Origin: Petrosia ficiformis
Lineage: Eukaryota; Porifera; Demospongiae; Haplosclerida; Petrosiidae
Assembly (NCBI GenBank): GCA_947044365.1
Contig: OX345653.1
Coordinates: forward strand, 3,047,501-3,111,500
Length of the DNA: 64,000 nucleotides
Direction of reading: 5' to 3'
Below are positions 24,301-34,000 of the stretch, one piece after another; position 1 is the stretch's first letter; the number at the start of each line of letters is the position of its first letter. The translations under genes and the position numbers were made by a program. The notes beneath the pieces were generated by a model. The model saw nothing but the letters and a program-made list of their open reading frames with translations, ran no database searches and was not told the DNA's origin.

Positions 24301-27300
24301 ACCATAGCTGAACTTGAACCACTGACCATTTGATCAGGAGGCTCAAGCTCTAACCACTACGCCACACTGCCTCCTATTTTGCTATGGACTTCGTTGCTAA
24401 CATGTGCAGTGTATGAATTTAAGAATAGATAAGATATATGAATGTGTTGTGATCACTGATTCTTCCATGTCTGAACTCTGAAACTGAACAATATATTATC
24501 TAACAGTCCTTGTATAAGTGTATTGTAATTTCAGCTACAACCAATATTAATTGCTAAACTCCATAAACTGATTTCATCCTAAGCATGTATTTGTTTACAC
24601 ACCACACCCATTCATTATGAGAGCCCCACCTCCCCTCAGAACAACGCAAATGTATATACTATGCATATATATGTGACAAACTTAAATAAATATATATTCG
24701 CAATCATAAGGATGACCCTGCAGGCTATAACACTTTGCTCGTGCAGTGCATGTGACAAGTCATGTGGTCACTCAATGTTAGGGTGTGTGCATGGGTATTA
24801 CTAGTGGCATACAGTCCATTGATGACAGTCAGTTCACTCAGTTGATTATACATGGTTTCATCCAGTGGGATGTGACAAGTCATGTGGTCAATGAATGTCA
24901 GGGTGTGTGGGTATTCTTACACAATCAGTTGATCATATGGTTTCATTCAGTGGGGTGTGACAAGTCATGTGGTCAATGAATGTCAGGGTGTGTGGGTATT
25001 AGCCATTGATCTATATATCTACACAATCAGTTGATCATATGGTTTCATTGATCTGTATTATATCTACACATAGTGAGCACCAGAGGCTGTCATCACAATG
25101 TATACTTACTAAAGGTCATTCACATTCACCATGACCTCAGAAAAATGTTCATAACTTTAGTTTGGAATGGCAAGCGATCTTTTTACCTGCAATAATTATC
25201 CTTCCCAATCGTTTTTGTGTATGTTAAATTTCAATACATTACTTCATTATTGAGTTACAGTATATATAATCATGTATTGACATTATGACATTAAACTATA
25301 CACTATAGTACATCACATCCAGAGTTTTTGAAGCTTGGGCCAAATTGGCTCAACAATGGTTAGTGGTGCACCATTGAGAATACATCTTTGGCCAATTAAC
25401 TAAGAGTTAATGCTGTTAGTGACAATATAATCATAATTAATTGCACTGCTGGCCGTCCCAAAGAGAGAACTGTGCAGTGCCAAATAAGAAGCTCTTTGTG
25501 CCAATGGTGCACCATATGAGCTTATGAAAAACACTGATCACATCCTGGTTATCATCATGAATGTGACAAACCATGCATTTCAAATATTAGTGAATAATTG
25601 AATGTAATTGTGATCATTCCTAGAAAGAAGCCTTTGTATACACACCTTGTTCGTAAATGAATTAGTAACCTTGTTGATAAATGAATTAGTACATACATAA
25701 CTGAAGTAACACTATACTACATGTACATGTACATGTATACATAATCTAATTGTTTTGTTAACTATAACTGAATTACATATCTACTATAATAACTATATAA
25801 ATGAAATGAACATGAGTCAATATCAGCACTTTTAATTAGTTAACTAAAACTAAAACCCTTTTAGTAAGCCTAATATTATTTTAGTTAACTATAACTATAA
25901 CTGAAATATGGTCATTACTGTCATACTGTCATACTAACACACTCTTTAATAATTAACAGTCCATACTTAGAAACAGTGCTAAAACTCTTTTTGCTCAAAC
26001 AGATTATATTTTATCAGCTCTCGTTTCCTCAAGAATTCATAATGCCTGAAGACTATAAAATCTTGTTGATAACTGAGGTAGTAACTGTACTCCCTCAGCT
26101 ACGAGTGTTGACATTCCATAGTACACCAATTTAGTGTAAAGATGTCACGAAATAATGTGTATATTATTATAGTCTAATATGTGTTAGGAGTTGTTGGCAG
26201 GGTGTTTTGTTCTCATTCAAGCATGAAGTTATTGTATTCTGTGGTTTGTATAAGTATTATACTATTTTGAATGTGTAATATAGTTACTATACTATCCTTA
26301 TATGAAGTGACAACTCTACAAACAATATTCATGTATCCATTACCAATATACATGTACATGTACTTACTGAGTACAGACAATATACATGTACATGTACTTA
26401 CTGAGTACAAACAATATACATGTACATGTACTTACTGAGTACAGACAATATACATGTACATGTACTTACTGAGTACAGACAATATACATGTACATGTACT
26501 TACTGAGTACAAACAATACTCACGTACACTGACTTACTGAGTACAGATAATATACATGTACATGTACTTACTGAGTACAAACAATACTCATGCATGTACA
26601 GACAATATACATGTACATGTACTTACTGAATACAAACAATACTCATGCATGTACAGACAATATACATGTACATGTACTTACTGAATACAAACAATACTCA
26701 TGCATGTACAGACAATATACATGTACATGTACTTACTGAGTACAAACAATCCTCACGTACACTGACTTACTGAGTACAGACAATATACATGTACATGTAC
26801 TTACTGAGTACAGACAATATACATGTACATGTACTTACTGAGTACAAACAATACTCACGTACACTGACTTACTGAGTACAGATAATATACATGTACATGT
26901 ACTTACTGAGTACAAACAATACTCATGCATGTACAGACAATATACATGTACATGTACTTACTGAATACAAACAATACTCATGCATGTACAGACAATATAC
27001 ATGTACATGTACTTACTGAGTACAAACAATCCTCACGTACACTGACTTACTGAGTACAGACAATATACATGTACATGTACTAACTGAGTACAGACAATAT
27101 ACATGTACATGTACTTACTGAGTACAAACAATACTCACGTACACTGACTTACTGAGTACTGGCAATATACATGTACATATACATACATATACCAAGTATT
27201 TACTTAGTATTTTAAAACTGTTTTCCTCAATCAAATTCACAGTGCCTCTAGACCATGAAACCTTGTTGATAACTGAATTATTAGTTCATTAGTATTGCCA

Positions 27301-30300
27301 TTCCATAGTATGTAGAGTAGTAAAGTGGTTTAATGTATATTGTTTGTACTCAGTAAGTACATGTACATGACTGTTAACAATAACAATGTTTAGTTATTAC
27401 TCTTTTGTTGTTTGCAAAATGGCTCCATGGCATCATGGCTATCAACACCTTAGATATGAATGGATCAACTAACCACGTGTTAATAGCTCAGTGTTAACCT
27501 AATTATAGTATTGTAGGATTTGATATTCAGTTGTAATTGTCTCCATTAGAAATATTATTACTTTTAGCTTAGTGTGAACATTTCGTGCATTAACTTAGTG
27601 TGAACATTAGCTTAGTGTGAACATTTCGTGCATTAGCTTAGTGTGAACATTTAGTTAGCTTAGTGTGAACATTTAGTACATTACAATGACTAAAACTGTT
27701 AATAGTTGGTTAACTAGGTGTGAATGTTGAGTTAATTTATTCACTAGTCAGAAAACGACTTTTTATTACAAAAAGAAACCAGATCAAATTATTATTATTA
27801 TAATAATTATTATACCAACCCTTCATGACAAGCATGAAGGGTTGTTTGGAGGCTATGCCTATCAAGCAAACTTCCCTCGCATACAAAGAACAAAAAAAAA
27901 CAACAACAAAAAAGAAAACAAAACATAATATGTATACATAAAATACAATTTATCAATACAATACAATTAACAACATGTATTTCAACACTGATAAAGAGTG
28001 CTATAAAGCTGTCAAAACGTCTGATTCCTTTTTGTAATAAAAATGTGTTTACTGATTAGTAATTGAAGGCTAAGAAACCTTGTTGAAACTGAAGTAGTAG
28101 TATAACTCAATTTACATCACATGTAATGACATTCCATAGTATGCCAAGCCCAGTAAGGAATGAATACTACTTGGTATCAATTGAAATTGTATTTTCTCAT
28201 TCAAATTATACTTGTGGAATCTCTTTCTTGGGAGGATTCACAGTGGGAGGATTCACGATATCGTATCCTTACCTGGAACAATTCACTAATGGTATTTTAC
28301 AGATTCCTTTCCTGGAATAATCACCTGCTGTTGTTTGTACAGTACATTGTATTGTTGGCTTCTATATTACATCATTTATTGGTAGCAGGAAAAATAATAT
28401 GGTGAAAAGTGTATCCTTGTAATTGCTTCATGGTGTTATCAATCGATAATCATGGCTGAATTTCTCATGCCTGAAACTATTATTTTGATATCTACTCTTC
28501 TCACCTTTTTTTAAAGTTTCTTGTAGAACTTAAGGAATATATTTTAGATAGAACAGCTATTTTCTACATAAAATACAAGTATTGTTAATCAGCTTTCTTC
28601 CTGCTCGTCTGTAGAGTTTAATCAAGATGCGTTCTTTTACACAATTAATTGACTGGAATGATGCAAATTCCTTAACTATGTATGCAACGCGTGTGTTATG
28701 ATGTGTAACACAAGAAAATATATATAGATTCAACCCCATGGAAAGCAATTATAGGGATGCCCCTGTGGGCCATTAAAATCTTTGCAGCATGTTTCACAGG
28801 TACTGTCCTCAGTGTTTCATTCAGGATGTTTTGTTGGAAGGAGGAAACAATCGATCATATGCAAAGCACACTGTTCCTTTTAGGTGTGTGTAATATGCTC
28901 CCCCAGGAATTTAGACCTTCTGAGGTTGTTTACGGAGAACCAGCCGATGATGTTGTTATTGTTAACGAAGGAAATGTCTCCTTGTTATTGCTACTCTCAT
29001 GATAGCTTAGTATTAAACCTTGGGAGTTCTGAAGGGAGGGGAGGAGAAGGGACAAGGTGCCTCCTTTGCATGAAACCCTAATAATGATTTCCCATTTTGC
29101 TTGATAGATCCTCTCATTAAATGGATTACTTAGTCTATAAATGTGACCTTATTTGTGAAAATTGACCAGAAATGTTTAACTTAATGTTTGCTATTCCCAG
29201 TATGTGTTTCAACAATTAATGCAAGTCATTTGGTTTGGTAATAATATAATATAATTATACGTATATTTTCTGTTACTATGTTATTGCAAGCTATAGACCA
29301 GTTTCCTGGTAGATGTTGTGATTATTAGTTACAGTAAGAATGGTAATTACTAATTAATAACACTAATAGAGTTGCGCTGAAAGGCACCCAAGGCTAGTAA
29401 TAAATTATAAATTTATGTGTCATCTGTTTTACTCTTATTAATTGGGCGTGCTGCCCTCATCTAAAGATTATATTTCACCAATAGACCATATGGGAATTCT
29501 ACAACTACAACAGATGTAATGAAGTCCGACAAACAGATAATTAAATATGATATACAAGTGCGAGAGAATTAGAAATAAAGGAAAACTGAAAAATCTGAAA
29601 TCTGACTAGGAGTTGACCAGCTGTGTTTGAAGAGGATTAGAAAATCCTACACTCCTCTGTCATGAAGCAGTGTATGACTCGGACGATAAGACTGTCTGAC
29701 TAGATATCATAAGGTCCTGCGTTCAATCCGTAGTTGGATTCCTGTTTTTCTTTTCTCTTTTCCTTTGTTTCTAATTCTCTCGTCCCTGCATATCATAGTA
29801 CATAAACCTAATGCAATAATCCTTGCATGTAAGATCATTTCTAGAAACTTTTAATAACTTTTAAATTTTAATAACGTTTTTCTCTTCCTATCAGCTGTCT
29901 CTGCAGTTTTGTTTGGACTGATGGGTTTTCGATTTTTCAAGACGGGGAAGTTCATGCCAGCTGGTTTAGTAACTACATTGAGGTAAGATGAGAATATATA
30001 TATGGAATGAGACAGTGTTCTCTCCAGCACGTGAAGGGCACAATTAAAAACCATGCCCTCCTAAATACATGATGTATACACGCATTTGAATCATGATAGA
30101 GACATCATGAATTTTGATAAACAAAGGCAGGTTTTTATTAGGGGGGCATTTGGCCCACTTGGAATTTGTTTACCAATATGCACAGTTGTACACAACAATA
30201 ACTGTGTATATCCCCCTCCTCCCTTTCAAATTCAAGTTCTGCCCCCCTCGACAAATTTTTTTGAAAGCCTGAAAGGGCACACAGGAGGGTGCTAATGATA

Positions 30301-30412
30301 TGATGCCCTTCAAGAGAGAGAATACTGTGGATTGAAATTATTGTATTCACTATCATTGATTTTATCCAGCTTGCTTCAAGCAGTTCGACTTGGCCTGCGT
30401 TTTGGCAACTAA
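21353..30412 (+). CDS. TMEM14C: Transmembrane protein 14 (TMEM14 family)
   Basis: Four exons, 21353-21434, 21584-21685, 29895-29982 and 30370-30412, join in phases 1, 1 and 2 to give 104 residues (human TMEM14C: 112). The family conserves an LIGGIIGYVKVGS segment, GLLFGSL, and GFRFFKTGKFMPAGLV. All three are present and ordered as in the human protein, with four hydrophobic segments expected. TMEM14C is a mitochondrial inner-membrane protein needed for porphyrin import in vertebrates, while TMEM14A is an ER/mitochondrial paralogue. This single gene cannot be assigned to one paralogue, so the symbol is a nearest match. The third intron is 8.2 kb and holds several repeat arrays, while the others are under 0.4 kb. 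The start is 281 bp past the NUP153-like stop. Confidence 0.94.
22223..22630. mobile_element. 408-bp inverted-repeat element in TMEM14 intron 3
   Basis: The left end is ATGTGACTGGCGAAAACCTG and the right end is GTTTTCCGAGTGCCGGTCACAT, imperfect inverted repeats that extend about 35 bp inward (CCTGACTTGTGG and CCATAAGTCAGG). An open frame across 22069-22368 overlaps this element and is not supported as a gene. Confidence 0.65.
22630..23265. repeat. 58-68-bp minisatellite, about ten units
   Basis: Each unit contains TGGCTGTTTCCACTTGGATT, TAATCATCATTATATAAGTG and TACATACACACATTAA. Units differ mainly by presence or absence of AATGAGTATC. The array abuts the right end of the 22223-22630 element. 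Confidence 0.9.
23551..24062 (+). mobile_element. GTCATTCAC-family MITE, one partial and one full copy
   Basis: 23551-23655 holds two short pieces of the TAATGTCATAAGGTTAATAC block. 23802-24062 is nearly full length, from GGTCATTGACGTTCGCTATG to GTGAATGTGAACAGACTTAA. It lies within TMEM14 intron 3. Confidence 0.6.
24248..24400 (-). mobile_element. Hairpin element carrying a tRNA-like core
   Basis: The arms TTAGCAATGAAGTCCA (24248-24263) and TGGACTTCGTTGCTAA (24385-24400) pair with one mismatch. Between them, on the minus strand, is a tRNA-like sequence with box A-like TGGCGTAGTGGTTAGAGC (near 24347-24364) and box B-like GGTTCAAGTTC (24310-24320). It lacks a clean acceptor stem, so it is not called as a tRNA gene. 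Confidence 0.5.
24590..24740. repeat. Dispersed repeat, copy 2
   Basis: It shares ACACCCATTCATTATGAG, GTGACAAACTTAAATAAATA and AATCATAAGGATGACCCTG with the copies at 10600, 28590 and 63455. Confidence 0.4.
24750..25050. repeat. Tandem repeat of about 90-120 bp, three units
   Basis: GTGACAAGTCATGTGGTCAA recurs at about 24751, 24870 and 24957, followed by GAATGTCAGGGTGTGTGGGT and TCAGTTGATCATATGGTTTC. Confidence 0.75.
25117..25560 (+). mobile_element. GTCATTCAC-family MITE split by a later insertion
   Basis: The outer element runs from AAAGGTCATTCACATTCACC to ATCATCATGAATGTGACA. Its sequence is broken at 25319 and resumes at 25537, with the interior occupied by a CAGAGTTTTTGA-family element. 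Confidence 0.75.
25320..25536. mobile_element. hAT-like MITE with 8-bp target duplication, nested
   Basis: The element runs from CAGAGTTTTTGAAGC to TTATGAAAAACACTG. ATCACATC is directly repeated on both sides (25312-25319 and 25537-25544), the 8-bp target duplication expected of hAT transposons. It sits inside a GTCATTCAC-family element. Confidence 0.8.
26335..27190. repeat. Compound minisatellite rich in ACATGTACATGT
   Basis: About 24 units are built on CAATATACATGTACATGTAC and TTACTGAGTACA, with two variant units (CTCACGTACACTGACTTACT and CTCATGCATGTACAGA) arranged in a higher-order order that itself repeats (about 26500-26780 and 26860-27060). Confidence 0.9.
27560..27685. repeat. Short tandem repeat TTAGCTTAGTGTGAACATTT
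   Basis: Five imperfect copies of AGCTTAGTGTGAACATTT are present, some with CGTGCA inserted. Confidence 0.75.
27815..27842. other. Perfect hairpin, 11-bp arms
   Basis: AACCCTTCATG and CATGAAGGGTT are separated by about five bases. Next to it is an A-rich tract (27885-27930). Confidence 0.6.
28590..29085. repeat. Dispersed repeat copy 3 followed by a GTTTCATACAGGA-family element
   Basis: 28590-28790 matches the family at 10600 (ATGGAAAGCAATTATAGGGA is close to 63598). From about 28793 to 29085 the sequence resembles the elements at 48244 and 53133 (GTTTCATTCAGGATGTTTTG, CATATGCAAAGCACACTGTT). The open frame at 28757-29002 spans these repeats and is not accepted as a gene. Confidence 0.45.
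29561..29782 (+). mobile_element. Hairpin element carrying a tRNA-like core
   Basis: The 25-bp arms (29561-29585 and 29758-29782, one mismatch; core GAGAGAATTAGAAA and TTTCTAATTCTCTC) enclose a tRNA-like segment on the plus strand. Its box B-like block GCGTTCAATCC lies at about 29720-29729. A T-rich run (29745-29765) follows and could act as a pol III stop. The acceptor stem is not clean. Confidence 0.45.
30013..30327. mobile_element. Inverted-repeat element in TMEM14 intron 4
   Basis: It begins CAGTGTTCTCTCCAGC and ends CTTCAAGAGAGAGAATACTG. GTGAAGGGCA near the left is matched by TGCCCTTCA near the right. It fills most of the 387-bp intron. Confidence 0.6.
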
Positions 30413-30469
30413 AAACATTTTTTAAACAATTACTAGTTTAAACTTTACAATACATGCAAAAGTTGATCA

Positions 30470-30475
30470 AATAAA
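30470..30475 (+). promoter_or_regulatory. Polyadenylation signal (AATAAA) of TMEM14
   Basis: AATAAA lies 58 bases after the TMEM14 stop codon, a typical distance. Confidence 0.6.
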
Positions 30476-30652
30476 GTTTCATTCTCAATACATGTACCTC
30501 ATTAGGATCTGTAGTTATTAACAATACACAATACTCTATGAATATATGGCATTAATCATTGTAAATATATTACAAATAAAAAATCATTACGCCTAATTAA
30601 CACAAGAGGTGCACACACACACACACACATACAGCTAATACACCATACTTAC

Positions 30653-30908
30653 TAAAGGTCATTCACGTTCACCATTACCTCAGAAAAATGTTCATAACTT
30701 TAGTTTGAAATGACCAACCATCTTATTACCGGCACCATTTTCATATAATTATCCTTCCTGTTCTTTTTTGTGTATGTCAAATTTCAATCAATTGCTTCAT
30801 TATTGAGTTACAGTATAATCATGTATTACCCTTATGACATTAAACTATACACTATATTACATATAAAGTCATTACATCCTAATTTTGAGGACATCCTGAA
30901 TGTGAACA
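30653..30908 (+). mobile_element. GTCATTCAC-family MITE, full-length copy
   Basis: It runs from AAAGGTCATTCACGTTCACC to TCCTGAATGTGAACAGAC, with the family blocks GTTCATAACTTTAGTTTGAA, AATTATCCTTCCTGTTC and TGACATTAAACTATACACTA in order. It is one of the best copies for defining the consensus. Confidence 0.75.
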
Positions 30909-31043
30909 GACCATAACTATGCAATTATTGTGAGTGATTATTGCTCAATTATGTTAGACAAAATATCAAAGAAGATTTCAGTAATCCTCCCTTGAGGGTT
31001 TAAAAAAACCAGCCAGCTGTGGTAACTGTTAATATTCCAACAG

Positions 31044-34000
31044 GAAGTACATGCATAAGCAACACCTGTCCAAATTAATTAACCACAAGTACATACAGTT
31101 GCAACTAATTAAAATTCTTAGATCTCTAATTAGTGATAGAGTGGTAATTTGTATAGTATCTAGGTAGGGTCAATAATGCTTATTACCAAGTTATAATAAT
31201 TTATTGGAGATTCTTTATTGAGCCTTATTAATATGGTAGAATGTTTTTTCTTTATTAATAAAAAATTTTATTAATAAAAAAAACTGAACGTTTCAACCCG
31301 AAGGTCTTCTTCAGCAGTAGCAATGAAATAGGTAGGGATTGTGATGTAACTGATACTGCAATAAGTGGTCATTTCATATGATTATAATGTTATTGATAGT
31401 TTGTATCATTATTATTACTATCTAGGTAGGGATTGTGATGTAACTGATACTGCAATAAGTGGTCATTTCATATGATTATAATGTTATTGATAGTTTGTAT
31501 CATTATTATTACTATCTAGGTAGGGATTGTGATGTAACTGATACTGCAATAAGTGGTCATTTCATATGATTATAATGTAGTTTGTATCATTATTATTACT
31601 ATCTAGGTAGGGATTGTGATGTAACTGATACTGCAATAAGTGGTCATTTCATATGATTATAATGTTATTGATAGTTTGTATCATTATTATTACTATCTAG
31701 GTAGGGATTGTGATGTAACTGATACTGCAATAAGTGGTCATTTCATATGATTATAATGTTATTGATAGTTTGTATCATTATTATTACTATCTAGGTAGGG
31801 ATTGTGATGTAACTGATACTGTAATAAGTGGTCATTTCATATGATTATAATGTAGTTTGTATCATTATTATTACTATCTAGGTAGGGATTGTGATGTAAC
31901 TGATACTGCAATAAGTGGTCATTTCATATGATTATAATGTTATTGATAGTTTGTATCATTATTATTACTATCTAGGTAGGGATTGTGATGTAACTGATAC
32001 TGTAATAAGTGGTCATTTCATATGATTATAATGTTATTGATAGTTTGTATCATTATTATTACTATCTAGGTAGGGATTGTGATGTAACTGATACTGTAAT
32101 AAGTGGTCATTTCATATGATTATAATGTTATTGATAGTTTGTATCATTATTATTACTATCTAGGTAGGGATTGTGATGTAACTGATACTGCAATAAGTGG
32201 TCATTTCATATGATTATAATGTTATTGATAGTTTGTATCATTATTATTACTATCTAGGTAGGGATTGTGATGTAACTGATACTGTAATAAGTGGTCATTT
32301 CATATGATTATAATGTAGTTTGTATCATTATTATTACTATCTAGGTAGGGATTGTGATGTAACTGATACTGCAATAAGTGGTCATTTCATATGATTATAA
32401 TGTTATTGATAGTTTGTATCATTATTATTACTATCTAGGTAGGGATTGTGATGTAACTGATACTGTAATAAGTGGTCATTTCATATGATTATAATGTTAT
32501 TGATAGTTTGTATCATTATTATTACTATCTAGGTAGGGATTGTGATGTAACTGATACTGTAATAAGTGTACTAATAATGATTTTAATGTCATTGATACTC
32601 ATAATAGATAGTCAGTAGTCTATAGTGTTGTTTTAGTTGTAACTAAAACCCATTTAGTAAGTCATTTTGAGTTTTAGTTAACTAAACTATAACTAAATTA
32701 CAAGTCTACTGTAATAACTACAACTAACTAAAATGGAAAATGGCCAAATAATGGTTAAGTTAAGTAAAACCCTTTTAGTAAGCCTAAAATTGTTTTAGTT
32801 CATTAACTATAACTGTGTGATAAACTAGACGTATTATAACTACAACTAAAAGTTGTCATTATTGTCAAACTAAAACACCACAAGTAGTCGATTACTGTTT
32901 TAAAAGAATATTGGTAAAATCCCATATCATGATGTACATACCAGTAAATGTATTATGTAAGAATTATCTTAGGAACATCAGTGAGACTGACATGTAAAAT
33001 AAGTGGTATTTACCTGTGAGTAAAGATACAACATTGATTTGATTAGCAGATGATATCCCAATGGTACATTCGCTATGACCTCAAAAAAATGTTCGAAGCT
33101 TTAGTTTGGAATGATCGATAATCTTTTTACCTTCACCATTTTCAAATAATCATCTTTCCCAATTCCCATTCTTTATTGTGTATGTGAAATTTGAAATTTT
33201 GAATCCATTGTTTCATTATTGAGTTATAATCATGTATTAACCTTATGACATTAAACTATACAGTATAGTACATATAAAGTATCACATCCTAAATTTGAGG
33301 TTGTCATGACAGTGAACAGACATGGTAGTACTTTTAGCACCATTCTTACAGAAATAATAAGTTCATAATAATGAAACAAGATGGCACAGTGTGTGACTGA
33401 TTTAAACTGAACAAGAAGAGTTTAAAGAATAGTTATTGAAAAAAGGGCATTCAAAAATCACCTAGCAACCACTTGAGGACAACAGGCCTTAACACAATTG
33501 TTCAAAAAGACAACAGTTATCAGTCGATCTAGAGGAGGAGATTCACTTCCTCTCTCTTTCTTTATAAGTGGGCAGTAAGTGAAACTTCCTGTATAAGAGT
33601 GGGCAGTGTTTTTATTCAAGACATATTTCATAACTTCCTGTTTCTCTTGGTCCTCTTTGTTGTGTGTGTTAATATGTAATGTTATATAGCAATTCGAATT
33701 TTCAAAATTCAAATTTCGATGGAAATGATAAACAATAATTTATTACGGAGGAGGAGTTGTGTGATGTGTTGCAGTTTTTTTTTTCAAATGTAAATGCAAA
33801 TTGGTATCATTACAGTAAGTTTTATGCTTGATAAATAATGGCTTGATGTAAGCGTCCTCTATGGTTTTACTGCTCTTGGTTAAATATTGGAATTGTTGGC
33901 CTTCTCTGTGTGTTTGCTAAAGTCTGTTCACATTCATGATGACCTCTAAATTAGGATGGGATGACTTTATATGTACTATAGTGTATAGTTTAATGTCATA

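Noticed and set aside
24300..24370. tRNA gene on the minus strand
   Set aside because: Box A and B are recognisable but no clean acceptor stem or anticodon arm; better described as a tRNA-derived repeat.
28757..29002. 81-codon frame beginning MPLWAIKIFAACFT
   Set aside because: It spans the junction of two dispersed repeats and has related sequence at 48244 and 53133.
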